Positions 45,157 to 53,625 of a stretch of DNA of 64,000 nt are shown piece by piece (the first letter of the stretch is position 1; each line of letters opens with the position of its first letter). A model generated the notes under the pieces. It was not told where the DNA came from and did no database searches. It was given only the letters and a program-made list of their open reading frames with translations. The DNA comes from Sporotomaculum syntrophicum. GTDB lineage: Bacteria; Bacillota; Desulfotomaculia; Desulfotomaculales; Desulfallaceae. The stretch spans positions 116,951 through 180,950 of the forward strand of contig NZ_LSRS01000003.1 of the NCBI RefSeq assembly GCF_009932395.1, given 5' to 3'. The position numbers were made by a program, and so were the translations under genes.

Positions 45157-46143
45157 ATGGCACGAAAAGCAAAAAAGAAAAAATCAGGAATACGCATATT
45201 TGCAATATTTCTGTTGACAGTTATCATTGCCGCTTTGTTTTATATTGCTCTGGGAAACCATCAGATATTAGAGAAAGAAAATGATGTAACACCCGATTCT
45301 TCCGACGATAGAACAGCGCCGGTTTCTTCGTTAAAAATAGAACTTGATCCCTCTGTTGCTGTATCTTCAGACCAGCTGAACAGTACTAATGCGATTCTGA
45401 TTCGTTTAAAAGATCGTACCATCCTGATGCAAAAAAATAGTGAAGAAAAAATCTATCCTGCTTCTTTGACTAAAATGATGACAGCCATTGTTGCGATAGA
45501 AAATTTACCTGATCTGGAGAAAGAAATCACACTTACCAATTCTACATTTCAGGGGCTGTACGAAGCAGATGCATCAATGGCCGGTTTCCAGCCGGGTGAG
45601 CAGGTCAGGGCAATCGATCTGTTATACGGAGTAATGCTGCGAAGCGGCGCGGAGTGCTGTATTGCACTTGCTGATCAGATTGCGGGCTCAGAGCAGAATT
45701 TTGTAAAAATAATGAATCAAAGGGCGGCAGGTCTTGATATGGACGATACCCATTTTGAAAATTCGACAGGGCTTCACAGTGAAAACCATTACACAACAGT
45801 AAAAGATCTGGCTGTTCTTCTATGTTATGCTTTGCAAAATGATATTTTCCGGGAGGTTTTCACGTCGTCACATCATTTCACAAGGCCTACTAATGTGCAT
45901 CCTGATGGGATAACCTTTTACAGTACCATGTTTGAAGACCTCAATAATCAAAACATTACTGGTGGGGAAATTTTAGGAGGGAAAACCGGCTATACCAATG
46001 AGGCCGGTCTATGTCTCGCGAGTCTCGCCAAAGTAGGTAAACAAGAATATATTCTGATTTCAGCCGGTGCAAAAGGAGATCACTATACGGAACAGTATAA
46101 TATTACCGATGCATTAGCTGTATACAACAGTATCGGAAAATAA
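45157..46143 (+). CDS. D-alanyl-D-alanine carboxypeptidase (S11 family)
   Basis: 328 aa. One N-terminal membrane anchor (about 13-31), linker, then a DacA/DacF-like penicillin-binding enzyme that trims the terminal D-Ala from peptidoglycan peptides. Catalytic SLTK in YPASLTKMMTA, the second motif in RSGAECCIALAD (SGA instead of SGN, usual for S11 'SxN' variants with change of Asn), and KTG in GGKTGYTNEAG. Shorter than DacA as it lacks the C-terminal PBP5_C domain. The SxN Asn is replaced by Ala-Glu, a notable deviation. ATG with AGGGAG. Confidence 0.88.
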   Translation: MARKAKKKKSGIRIFAIFLLTVIIAALFYIALGNHQILEKENDVTPDSSDDRTAPVSSLKIELDPSVAVSSDQLNSTNAILIRLKDRTILMQKNSEEKIYPASLTKMMTAIVAIENLPDLEKEITLTNSTFQGLYEADASMAGFQPGEQVRAIDLLYGVMLRSGAECCIALADQIAGSEQNFVKIMNQRAAGLDMDDTHFENSTGLHSENHYTTVKDLAVLLCYALQNDIFREVFTSSHHFTRPTNVHPDGITFYSTMFEDLNNQNITGGEILGGKTGYTNEAGLCLASLAKVGKQEYILISAGAKGDHYTEQYNITDALAVYNSIGK

Positions 46144-46344
46144 TAACCTGATTGTTTTGTAGAGTGGATAGCTTCATGGCTGTTTTCCACATAGTTTTAC
46201 ATCACCTTCCAGCTTTTGTGGTTTGCATAAAGTTAATTACTCAACTTTCCAGTGGCTGATTTTCAACTAGACGTTATTTTTCATTTAGCAACGGTTAGCA
46301 ATGGCAACGTAAGTATTCTTTAATTTTGCGGCCGGTCCCTCAGC

Positions 46345-47406
46345 CTATCTGGCCAGCAGCGCCACGTCGAAATACTTCCGTTTAAATGATAGGGCTACAT
46401 TAACCAGCCAGATCATCACGGGTACTTCAATCAGCGGGCCGATGACCGCAGCTAACGCTTGGCCGGAATTAATCCCAAACACGGCCACCGCCACAGCAAT
46501 GGCCAGTTCAAAGTTATTGCTAGCCGCGGTAAAAGAAAGGGTAGTGGCCTGCTCGTAGTTGACCCCCAGCCTTTTGCTCATGAAAAACGAAAACATAAAC
46601 ATAATCAAAAAGTACAGGATCAGTGGAATAGCAATTCTAACCACATCCATCGGCAGGGCAACAATATAATTGCCTTTTAAAGAAAACATCACAAAGATGG
46701 TAAACAGCAAAGCGATTAAAGTTAAAGGGCCGATTTTAGGCATAAACTGTTTGTCATACCACTCCTTACCCTTCACCGGCATGACGGTAAAACGGGTGAC
46801 TACACCCGCTATAAAAGGTATACCGAGGTAAATGAACACGCTTTTGGCCACATCGGCCATGGAAATGTGTACCTCCAAAGACTCCAGGCCAAACCACCGG
46901 GGCATGATAGTGATGAAGAAATAGGCGTAAATCGAGAAGAAAATCACCTGGAAAATGGAGTTAAGCGCCACCAGGGCTGCGGCGTACTCTGCATCGCCTT
47001 TGGCCAGGCTGTTCCACACAATCACCATGGCAATGCAGCGGGCCAGGCCAATTAAGATCAGGCCCATCATGTATTCAGGGTAGTCCTTCAAGAAAATGAT
47101 GGCCAGAAAGAACATCAGCAGCGGGCCGATGATCCAGTTCTGCACCAGACTCAGTCCCATGACCCGGCCGTTGGTAAACACTTTACCGATTTCCTCATAC
47201 TTTACCCTGGCCAGGGGCGGGTACATCATGATTATCAACCCGATAGCAATGGGAATATTGGTGGTGCCCACCTGAAACCGCCCCCAGAAATCAGCGATTT
47301 GCGGGTAAAGATAACCGCCCCCCACGCCAATGGCCATGGCCAGGAAAATCCACAGCGTTAAATAACGATCTAGAAAATTTAGTTTGCCGGTTACTGAATC
47401 CGTCAT
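46345..47406 (-). CDS. acr3: ACR3-type arsenite efflux transporter
   Basis: 353 aa with ten membrane helices; expels arsenite using the proton gradient. Hallmarks: [19 protein letters not shown] in TM2, the conserved Cys in [11 protein letters not shown] (TM4), and the helix 9 motif [16 protein letters not shown]. Start: the ATG at 47415 abuts GGAG, whereas the ATG at 47406 (MTDSVTG) is nine bases away and chosen. Divergent from arsR, sharing a palindromic region. A decayed second copy lies at 52729-53279. Confidence 0.95.
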   Translation of the reverse strand: MTDSVTGKLNFLDRYLTLWIFLAMAIGVGGGYLYPQIADFWGRFQVGTTNIPIAIGLIIMMYPPLARVKYEEIGKVFTNGRVMGLSLVQNWIIGPLLMFFLAIIFLKDYPEYMMGLILIGLARCIAMVIVWNSLAKGDAEYAAALVALNSIFQVIFFSIYAYFFITIMPRWFGLESLEVHISMADVAKSVFIYLGIPFIAGVVTRFTVMPVKGKEWYDKQFMPKIGPLTLIALLFTIFVMFSLKGNYIVALPMDVVRIAIPLILYFLIMFMFSFFMSKRLGVNYEQATTLSFTAASNNFELAIAVAVAVFGINSGQALAAVIGPLIEVPVMIWLVNVALSFKRKYFDVALLAR

Positions 47407-47473
47407 ATTTTTCATCTCCGATTTTTTAAATAATATTTATTTACATTTCTTTAACCGCAGCGTATTATATACT

Positions 47474-47487
47474 TATAATCGATTATA
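47474..47487. promoter_or_regulatory. ArsR operator candidate between acr3 and arsR
   Basis: Perfect 14-bp palindrome TATAATCGATTATA in the 110-bp divergent promoter region, 30 bp before the arsR start. Confidence 0.6.
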
Positions 47488-47516
47488 CAATTATATTCTT
47501 GCGAGGTAAACTATCA

Positions 47517-47948
47517 ATGAAAAATATCGTGGAAATTTTAAAGGCGCTATCCGATGAGACCCGCCTGCGGATTATCAACCTGCTTTATGGTAATGGAGAG
47601 TTATGTGTCTGTGACGTCATGGAGGTACTGGACATCACCCAGGCTAAGGCTTCGCGGCACCTGGGGGTCTTGCGGCGGGCAGGTTTGGTTACAGACCGCA
47701 AGAGTGCGCAGTGGGTTTACTATACCCTGGTCTCACTGGAAAAAATCAAATTCCTGGATAGCATCGTTGTTGATCACCTCAGGCAAACCGAGCCTTTCGC
47801 GGCTGATTTGCAGAATCTGGCTAACTGGCAGGAAGTCAAAAGCCGTGGCCCGCATAAATACTCCAATGGGCCGGGGTGCTGCGGGCAGCCGGTGACCTTG
47901 TGCAGCATCAAGCGGAAATCCGGCGGCATTCGCGCTGACCACGGTTAA
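47517..47948 (+). CDS. arsR: ArsR family arsenic-responsive repressor
   Basis: 143 aa. Winged helix with the arsenite-binding Cys pair in ELCVCDVMEVL, recognition helix TQAKASRHLGVLRRAGLV, wing DRKSAQWVYYTL. An extra C-terminal tail ends with GCCGQPVTLC, three Cys, which may add metal ligands. ATG at 47517 with GCGAGG; an earlier start lacks support. Divides acr3 (leftward) from the permease-thioredoxin genes (rightward), and should derepress both on As(III). Confidence 0.93.
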   Translation: MKNIVEILKALSDETRLRIINLLYGNGELCVCDVMEVLDITQAKASRHLGVLRRAGLVTDRKSAQWVYYTLVSLEKIKFLDSIVVDHLRQTEPFAADLQNLANWQEVKSRGPHKYSNGPGCCGQPVTLCSIKRKSGGIRADHG

Positions 47949-47969
47949 ACCGCTAAGGGGGGTGCTCCG

Positions 47970-48974
47970 GTGTCAATTTTCTCCTGGTTAAATGATCAAC
48001 TGCTCAGAATGGAGTGGCTGTCCGACCTGGTGGCTTTATTGGTGACCAACGGCTTCGGCCTGGATATGCATACACGGGTTGGCGGCAGCATCCATTTCTA
48101 CATCTATGATGTGATTAAGATATTCATCCTGCTCTCGGTTTTAATATTTACTATTTCATATATCCAGAGCTTTTTTTCACCTGAGAACACCAGGAAGACC
48201 TTGCGCCGCTTTACCGGTATCAAGGCTAATACCATGGGGGCACTTTTAGGCACGGTCACGCCATTTTGCTCCTGCTCCTCTATTCCCTTATTTATCGGCT
48301 TTACCAATGCCGGACTGCCCATTGGGATCACTTTCTCTTTTTTAATATCATCACCTCTAGTAGACCTGGCTTCAGTGATCTTAATTGCCAGCATTTTTAC
48401 CTGGAAAATTGCTATCGCTTATGTAGTGGTTGGCATTATCCTGGCCGTCATCGGTGGGACCATCATTAATAAAGCAAAGATGGAGAAGTATGTTGAACCG
48501 TTTGTTTATAACAATGCTTTGATTGATGTCGAACAGGAAGAACTGACCACCCGTGATCGTTTTGTCTATGCCGGCGGGCAGGTGCGGGATATTATAAAAA
48601 AAGTATGGCTGTACATTTTTATCGGTGTCGGCATAGGTGCTGCCATCCATAATTGGATACCTGAGTCCATTATCAATGCCCTGCTTGGTCAGGACAAATG
48701 GTATTCTGTACCGCTGGTGACTTTAATCGGTGTGCCGATGTATGCAGATATTTTCGGCACCCTGCCCATTGCCGAGGCGCTGGTGGGCAAAGGAGTAGGA
48801 TTGGGCACGGTGCTATCCCTGATGATGGCCGTAACCGCGCTTTCCCTACCCTCGCTGATATTACTGAAGCAAGTGGTAAAAATGAGGCTGCTGGTATTAT
48901 TCACGGGGCTGGTCACCGTGGGCATTATTATTATTGGCTATACCTTTAATGCTTTTGCTTATCTGTTCATATAG
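47970..48974 (+). CDS. ArsP_1/DUF318-type permease
   Basis: 334 aa, GTG start with GGGGGGTG, 21 bp after arsR. About eight hydrophobic helices. The family signature TPFCSCSSIPLF is at residues 97-108 (Cys 100 and 102), followed by FSFLISSPLVDLAS, and the second-half repeat with LIGVPMYADIFG. ArsP, the best-known relative, exports trivalent organoarsenicals through this Cys pair; other members are of unknown substrate. Its paralogue at 55400-56332 has TGA at the Cys-100 position. Followed by a thioredoxin-like gene, a common neighbour of this permease. Confidence 0.88.
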   Translation: MSIFSWLNDQLLRMEWLSDLVALLVTNGFGLDMHTRVGGSIHFYIYDVIKIFILLSVLIFTISYIQSFFSPENTRKTLRRFTGIKANTMGALLGTVTPFCSCSSIPLFIGFTNAGLPIGITFSFLISSPLVDLASVILIASIFTWKIAIAYVVVGIILAVIGGTIINKAKMEKYVEPFVYNNALIDVEQEELTTRDRFVYAGGQVRDIIKKVWLYIFIGVGIGAAIHNWIPESIINALLGQDKWYSVPLVTLIGVPMYADIFGTLPIAEALVGKGVGLGTVLSLMMAVTALSLPSLILLKQVVKMRLLVLFTGLVTVGIIIIGYTFNAFAYLFI

Positions 48975-49019
48975 ATAGTGCAATCTACAAAGGCAGTGCC
49001 ATTAAATATAATGTAAATA

Positions 49020-49078
49020 ATGTCATTGAAGAACGCAGAGAAGAATCCTTAGAGCCTTCTCTACGCTCAGGATGACAT
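49020..49078. repeat. Imperfect palindromic intergenic repeat
   Basis: ATGTCAT and ATGACAT close a long imperfect hairpin with internal AGAAGAATCC and GCGTAG/CTACGC-like parts. It resembles the 'gattcttcgctacgctcagaatgaca' type of dispersed repeat found in many Firmicutes. Confidence 0.45.
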
Positions 49079-49116
49079 CAAGATAAAATAAAATTAAAGG
49101 CTGGAGGTGTAATTAT

Positions 49117-49356
49117 ATGGAGATAAAGATATTGGGAACAGGCTGCGCCAAGTGCAATGAGCTGTATAAAAGAGTCTCGGAAATAAACAGTGAGCTGAAC
49201 CTGGGAGCCGAAGTGAAAAAGGTCGAGGATTTACGGGATATCCTCGCTGCTGGGGTGATGAACACACCCGCCCTGGTAGTTAACGGCAAGGTTAAAGCAT
49301 CCGGCAAGGTGCCCAATAAGAAAGCTCTGAAGAAATACATCGAGCAAGAGCTATAG
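49117..49356 (+). CDS. Thioredoxin-fold small protein (redox-active disulfide protein 2)
   Basis: 79 aa. MEIKILGTGCAKCNELYKRV has the CxxC of the TM0996-type thioredoxin family, then MNTPALVVNGKVKASGKVP with the cis-Pro. Cytoplasmic. ATG with GGAGGTG. These proteins regularly follow ArsP_1/DUF318 permeases and are presumed to reduce the permease or its substrate. It is 142 bp after the permease stop, across the repeat. Confidence 0.92.
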   Translation: MEIKILGTGCAKCNELYKRVSEINSELNLGAEVKKVEDLRDILAAGVMNTPALVVNGKVKASGKVPNKKALKKYIEQEL

Positions 49357-49428
49357 AGACCGTTCCAGATTTTGTGTAAACCTCAGGCAGAAGTAAATAA
49401 GAGCATCAGCTTGGAGGTTTTAATTATA
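49356..49428 (+). repeat. Direct repeat copy 1 (transposon-end-like)
   Basis: GACCGTTCCAGATTTTGTGT, then AAACCTC ... GGAGGTTT, nearly identical to 50311-50385. The first part resembles the terminal inverted repeat of IS256-type elements. The AAACCTC/GAGGTTT arms form a hairpin ending in T's. Confidence 0.5.
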
Positions 49429-49529
49429 GCCAAGAAAAAACTGCTGAAAATGCTGCAAGATGCTGGAATTAATGATGTTGCAAGCGTTCAATAACTTGAG
49501 CTATTACGGATGAAAAGGAGGTGAAATTT

Positions 49530-49751
49530 TTGGATAAGAAGGTGCATGCACTAATCGCCATTGGAGCCAGTATTGCTGCAAACTGTCAGCCTTGATTAAA
49601 TCATCATTTCAACGCTGCCCGTAGGGCAGGAGTTGGCGAAAATGAAATTAAAGAGGCCATCGCTATAGGAAAAATGATTCGCGGAAAGCCGCAAGAGCAC
49701 ATGCAAAGTTTGCTGGATGAGTTGGAAACTGAGTTAAACGGCATTAAATAA
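49530..49751 (+). CDS. AhpD-like (CMD family) selenoprotein with CxxU
   Basis: 73 aa if the in-frame TGA at 49593-49595 is read as selenocysteine. TTG start with AAAGGAGGTG. Reading: IAIGASIAANCQP-U-LNHHF, then NAARRAGVGENEIKEAIAIG and a TAA. The pattern C19-x-x-U22-x-x-x-H26 is the AhpD motif CxxCxxxH with the second Cys replaced by Sec. A hairpin (CTGCCC-GTA-GGGCAG with outer AAC/GTT, 49611-49634) starts about 16 nt after the TGA, where bacterial SECIS elements lie. Without recoding the product would be 21 aa. Family members reduce peroxides or act as disulfide relays. The spacing, exact register and homology past the TGA argue against a pseudogene. Confidence 0.8.
49611..49634 (+). promoter_or_regulatory. 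Putative bacterial SECIS hairpin (AhpD-like)
   Basis: Stem CTGCCC/GGGCAG with loop GTA (G first in the loop) plus outer AAC/GTT, located 16-39 nt after the TGA. Inside the coding frame, as for bacterial SECIS elements. Confidence 0.55.
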
Positions 49752-49962
49752 TCCTATAAGCCGAAATACAAAATTAGGGACATGCCCCGGGAGGAGCTAT
49801 AGCAAAGCCCCTGATGTTCAACCAGAAGGGGCTATTATTTGGTTACAGACCTCCATTTTCCGTTGCAAGCCGGTAGTTGCTTTTTGAATTACATACCGGC
49901 GGTGGATATGCCGGCCGGATATTTTTAAATTGATATTTTGAAAAGAAGGCGGGTAAACAGAT

Positions 49963-50247
49963 ATGAGCTGTAGTGATCCTAATGCATCAAAAATATATAA
50001 GCTAGACGTTGGCGGAGATATGATAGGATTGGCAGGAGTAGAGCATGCTTTTCTTGAGGTAATGAAACTTGGCTTAACGGGTGATGAAGCTGCTGACAAA
50101 CTATTAGAAATTGTTGGCAGAAGGAACTTTATCCCTGAAACTGCTGAAAGGCAATACAAATATGCTCTAATTTTGGCATTTAGACATTATAAATCTGATC
50201 CAGCTTCCGGGAAAAAGGCTATGGAATTTGAACCGTTACCAGTTTGA
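49963..50247 (+). CDS. Small CSDP-motif protein of the arsenic/redox island
   Basis: 94 aa, ATG with GAAGGCGGG. Starts MSCSDPNASKIYKLDVGG, then MIGLAGVEHAFLEVMKLGL and NFIPETAERQYKYAL. The leftward-transcribed protein at 53290-53556 has the same layout (CCDP...KLD...G..GL......YIP.....KY), so this is a small paralogous family occurring twice in the island. The N-terminal Cys-x-Asp-Pro is the only reactive-looking feature. No function known to me; a metal/thiol chaperone is a guess. Confidence 0.65.
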   Translation: MSCSDPNASKIYKLDVGGDMIGLAGVEHAFLEVMKLGLTGDEAADKLLEIVGRRNFIPETAERQYKYALILAFRHYKSDPASGKKAMEFEPLPV

Positions 50248-50310
50248 GATACATGATAGTAACCTATTCTGTTTTGGTAAAACAGAATTAATATAGTAGA
50301 CTCGCTCAAT

Positions 50311-50385
50311 TAGGACCGTTTCAGATTTTGTGTAAACCTCCATGCAGAAGCTAAATAAGAGCTCCGCTTGGAGGTTTTTAAAATT
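50311..50385 (+). repeat. Direct repeat copy 2 (transposon-end-like)
   Basis: Near-identical to 49356-49428 and in the same orientation; together they bracket the AhpD-like and CSDP genes. Ends in GGAGGTTTTT. Confidence 0.5.
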
Positions 50386-50500
50386 ACCATTGTCTGCCGG
50401 GTATGTAAATAGAATATTAAATCCCCACTTTGCACTTTATAATCAAGGTGGGGATTATGGTACGGATATGAGAGTACTGCACATATTTATATGCCTTATT

Positions 50501-51064
50501 TTAGCAGTATTTACAATCACTGCATTTATGTTGATAATCTATCACATTGCCTAAACGGTCAAATTCTAGATGGCAGCAGTCCAAAAGCATTTCCTTTAAC
50601 TTACCCCTGGCCCTTTGCACTCTGGACTTAGCCCCGGACATCGATAAACCCAGGCGCTCCCCCAATTCCTTCCGGGTTAGCTGCTGGAACTCCGTTAAGA
50701 TAAGTGCCTGTTTATATTTCTCGGGTAAGTCCTGGACCATGTTTTTTAAGCATTGTGCAATTTCCTCGTTGGCGGCTTCCTCCTCCTGCACATCACTTAG
50801 TATTGCATCCGGTAATTCTTCAGAGTACGAAGCAAATGCATACCGGCGCGTTCGATAATAATCAGCTATGGCGTGCATGGTAATTTGATATACCCAGGCC
50901 TGGACTTTGCCGGTTTCATTTAAATTACTAATGTTGTGGTGTATTTTATAAAACACATTTTGCAGAATATCCTCGACGTCTTGCTCGTTATCCACCCGTC
51001 TTTTTATAAAACTCTTTAATGGTTGACTAAAATTTTCCCAGATGTTCTCAACACATATATCCAT
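50501..51064 (-). CDS. sigZ: RNA polymerase sigma factor SigZ-type (ECF)
   Basis: About 187 aa from the ATG at 51064 (MDICVENIWENF), SD GGTGAAGG; the earlier ATG lacks one. Region 2: LKSFIKRRVDNEQDVEDILQ, KVQAWVYQITMHAIADYYR. Region 4: YKQALILTEFQQLTRKELGE, LSMSGAKSRVQRARGKL. The C-terminus carries CCHLEF and CSDCKYC Cys clusters, as in SigZ proteins, probably metal or redox sensing. Last gene of the leftward group; it lies downstream of lpdA. May couple thiol or metal stress to transcription. Confidence 0.9.
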   Translation of the reverse strand: MDICVENIWENFSQPLKSFIKRRVDNEQDVEDILQNVFYKIHHNISNLNETGKVQAWVYQITMHAIADYYRTRRYAFASYSEELPDAILSDVQEEEAANEEIAQCLKNMVQDLPEKYKQALILTEFQQLTRKELGERLGLSMSGAKSRVQRARGKLKEMLLDCCHLEFDRLGNVIDYQHKCSDCKYC

Positions 51065-51164
51065 TACCTTCACCCCGCTGTAGAGTTTTCCATTAGTTAA
51101 GCTGCACTTGTTTGCTAAGCTCCCTACGGAGCTATTCGTCACACCTTCCTCACATCGGATTAAC

Positions 51165-52568
51165 TTAACTCCTGTCCACCGGGTCCATGTGGATGGCCAG
51201 GCCCAGCACTCCCTGAGCCGTCTCCAATACGGCTTCCGACAAAGTAGGATGGGTGTGGATGGTTTCCACGATACCTCTGATCCCTATCTTGTTTTGCATA
51301 GCCAGGGCTACCTCGGCAATAAGATCCCCGGCATGCGGCCCCACAATATGCCCGCCCAGGAGCTGTTCGGTCTTACTGTCCACCACCAGTTTAACCATAC
51401 CCTCCCAATCGCCCATTGCTTGGGCCATGCCCAGCGACCTAAAGGGGAAAGTGACTGATTTGACATTATACTGTGCTTTGGCCTCTTCCTCGCTCATCCC
51501 CACCGCAGCGAATTCAGGGGTGCTGAACACACAGCGGGGCACCACCCGGTAATCCATAGCCGCCGGGCGCCCCAGTGCGTGCTCGGCGGCTGTGATCCCT
51601 TCGGCAAAGGCTCCGTGAGCCAGCCAGGTTTTCCCGGCCAGATCGCCTGCTGCATATATACCGGGCACTCCGGTGAGCATGTGTTCATCCACCTGTAGTG
51701 GCTTACCGTCCACCGGCATGCCGATATTTTCCAGGCCAATGTTCTCTGCATTGACCTTTCGGCCTGCAGCCAGCAGCAGCTTTTCTGCCGACAGGGTGTC
51801 ACCCCCGGCCAAAGTAACGGTAACATTTTGGTCGCCCTGCACCTGCTCCACCCGCGCCCCGGTCAGTACCTTGACCTTGCGCCGTTTGAGCAACGATTGC
51901 AGGTAAGCAGCCGCTTCGGCATCCTCCCGGGGCAGAATGCGGTCTTCTCTTTCCAACAAGGTGACCTTGCTGCCCAGTTCAACCATAATCACCGCCATCT
52001 CCACGCCCACAGCCCCGCCGCCCAGCACCAGCAGCGAAGCAGGGGCAGCGGTCATTTCCAAAATATCGTCGGTAGTCAGCACTCCCGGCTGTTCGCCGGT
52101 CAAGAAGCCGGGGCGGGACGTCCGGGAACCGGTGGCCAGCACTACTTTGCAGGCGTAAACTTTGGTTAGCCCGTCCTCTTCGTTTACTTCAAGCACTCCG
52201 GGCTCCAGCAAACGCCCTATCCCCTGGTACAGGTCGACCCGGTTTTGCTCAAATAAATATTCGATTCCCCCGCGCAATAGTTCTACCACCCTGTTTTTAC
52301 GGGCAATCATGGCCGGTACGTTGGGAATAACGTTTTCCACATTGATCCCGAAAGATTTGCTCTTGCGGGCCAGGCGCAGCACTTCCACCGAGGCTCTCAA
52401 AGCTTTGGTGGGAATACAGCCGCGGTTGAGGCAGACCCCGCCCAGGTATTCCTGCTCCACTACCGCCACCCTGCCGCCGAGCTGGGACGCACGTATGGCG
52501 CCCTGGTAGCCGGCCGGCCCGCCGCCCAGAAAAACGACATCATAACATTTGGGGGCATTTTCCGCCAT
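51165..52568 (-). CDS. lpdA: Dihydrolipoyl dehydrogenase
   Basis: 467 aa FAD enzyme (E3) that reoxidises dihydrolipoyl groups with NAD+, or works in reverse with NADH. FAD-binding GGGPAGYQGAIRASQLG, redox disulfide GGVCLNRGCIPTKAL, NAD-binding GGGAVGVEMAVIMVELG, and the C-terminal active base HTHPTLSEAVLE with His-Glu are all present. No pyruvate or 2-oxoacid dehydrogenase genes nearby; instead GcvH-like and LplA genes lie upstream on the same strand, implying a dedicated lipoyl carrier partner. Confidence 0.96.
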   Translation of the reverse strand: MAENAPKCYDVVFLGGGPAGYQGAIRASQLGGRVAVVEQEYLGGVCLNRGCIPTKALRASVEVLRLARKSKSFGINVENVIPNVPAMIARKNRVVELLRGGIEYLFEQNRVDLYQGIGRLLEPGVLEVNEEDGLTKVYACKVVLATGSRTSRPGFLTGEQPGVLTTDDILEMTAAPASLLVLGGGAVGVEMAVIMVELGSKVTLLEREDRILPREDAEAAAYLQSLLKRRKVKVLTGARVEQVQGDQNVTVTLAGGDTLSAEKLLLAAGRKVNAENIGLENIGMPVDGKPLQVDEHMLTGVPGIYAAGDLAGKTWLAHGAFAEGITAAEHALGRPAAMDYRVVPRCVFSTPEFAAVGMSEEEAKAQYNVKSVTFPFRSLGMAQAMGDWEGMVKLVVDSKTEQLLGGHIVGPHAGDLIAEVALAMQNKIGIRGIVETIHTHPTLSEAVLETAQGVLGLAIHMDPVDRS

Positions 52569-52612
52569 GTGGTTACCTCCTTGCTTTGTCCATTACACTG
52601 CTCCCCGGTTAA

Positions 52613-52725
52613 TTGACTTTTTTAATGTTAAAGGGCACCAATTCATTTTCAATGCGCAGACAAGCACCGTAATTGCGCTCCGTTTTCCGGTGGGCCAGGT
52701 TTTCGGCTATGATAACAGCATAATA
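52613..52725 (-). pseudogene. C-terminal fragment of an unknown protein
   Basis: Minus frame of 36 codons (YAVIIAENLAHRKTERNYGA, then NELVPFNIKKVN) ending in a stop, with no start. Coding-like composition and abrupt joint to the acr3 fragment next to it. Family not recognised. Confidence 0.3.
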
Positions 52726-52728
52726 ATT

Positions 52729-53279
52729 TAAAGGAAAGGGTAGTGGTCTGCTCGTAATTGACGCCTAGTTTTTTTACTCATGAAAAATGAAAACATGAAC
52801 ATGATTAAGAAATATAAGATCAGCGGAATAGCAATCCTAACCACATCCAGCGGCAGGACAACGATATACTCGCCCTTAAAGGAGAACATGACAAAATGGT
52901 AAACAGCAAAGCGATTAAAGTCAAAGGACCGATCTTGGGCATAAACTGTTTGTATACCACTCCTTGCCTTCACCGGCATTAAGATAAACCGGGTGATGGC
53001 AATAAAGGGTATACCGAGTTAAATAAACACGCTCTTGGCTACCTCGGCCATGGAAATGTCTATTACTAAAGACTCCAGGCCGAACCACCGGGGCATGATG
53101 GTGATAAAAAAGTAAGCGTAAAATGAAAAGAAGATTACCTGGAAAATGGAGTTTAGCGTTACCGGTGTAGCAGCGTTCTCCGAATCGCCTTTAGCCAGCG
53201 TGTTCCAGACAATCACCATAGCTATGCAGGCGGGCCAGGCCGATCAGGATCAGACCCACCATGTATTCCGGGTAATCTT
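52729..53279 (-). pseudogene. acr3: Decayed internal fragment of a second acr3
   Basis: Strong DNA and protein match to acr3 at 46345-47406: pieces read [31 protein letters not shown] and [20 protein letters not shown] in different frames with several frameshifts. Only the middle (about codons 120-300) remains, lacking both ends. It sits between lpdA and the CCDP gene, right up against the latter's stop, so it arrived after those genes were in place or a deletion joined them. Confidence 0.85.
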
Positions 53280-53289
53280 AGCCCCCCTT

Positions 53290-53556
53290 TTAGATGATTT
53301 TAGCTTTATCATCCCGATTAAATTTCTTAACGTATTCCCCGTACAAAGCCTCGGCATACTTATCCTTGACCGAACCGGGAATATAATTATAAAGAGCAGC
53401 TCTTTTTACCAATTCGGCCATAGCATCTTCTTTAGATAGCGGTTCCATTAAATGCACTCCGGCTATAATTTGATCTAGACCGAGCATACCTACCATGCCG
53501 GTATCTAGTTTAATCATATTGACCTTTGGGGCCTTGGGGTCACAACAATTAGCCAA
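53290..53556 (-). CDS. Small CCDP-motif protein, paralogue of the CSDP protein
   Basis: 88 aa, TTG start with GGGGTG. Starts ANCCDPKAPKVNMIKLDTGM, then GLDQIIAGVHLM and ALYNYIPGSVKDKYAEAL. It aligns end to end with the 94-aa protein at 49963-50247. Here the N-terminus has a Cys-Cys pair. Located between the GcvH-like gene and lpdA, which ties it to the lipoyl-related group. Confidence 0.65.
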   Translation of the reverse strand: MANCCDPKAPKVNMIKLDTGMVGMLGLDQIIAGVHLMEPLSKEDAMAELVKRAALYNYIPGSVKDKYAEALYGEYVKKFNRDDKAKII

Positions 53557-53625
53557 ACAAATACACCCCTTCCTCTTTATTCAATCAAGTCTTTAAAATT
53601 TGAATCGCCCCTAAAAAACCAGCCA

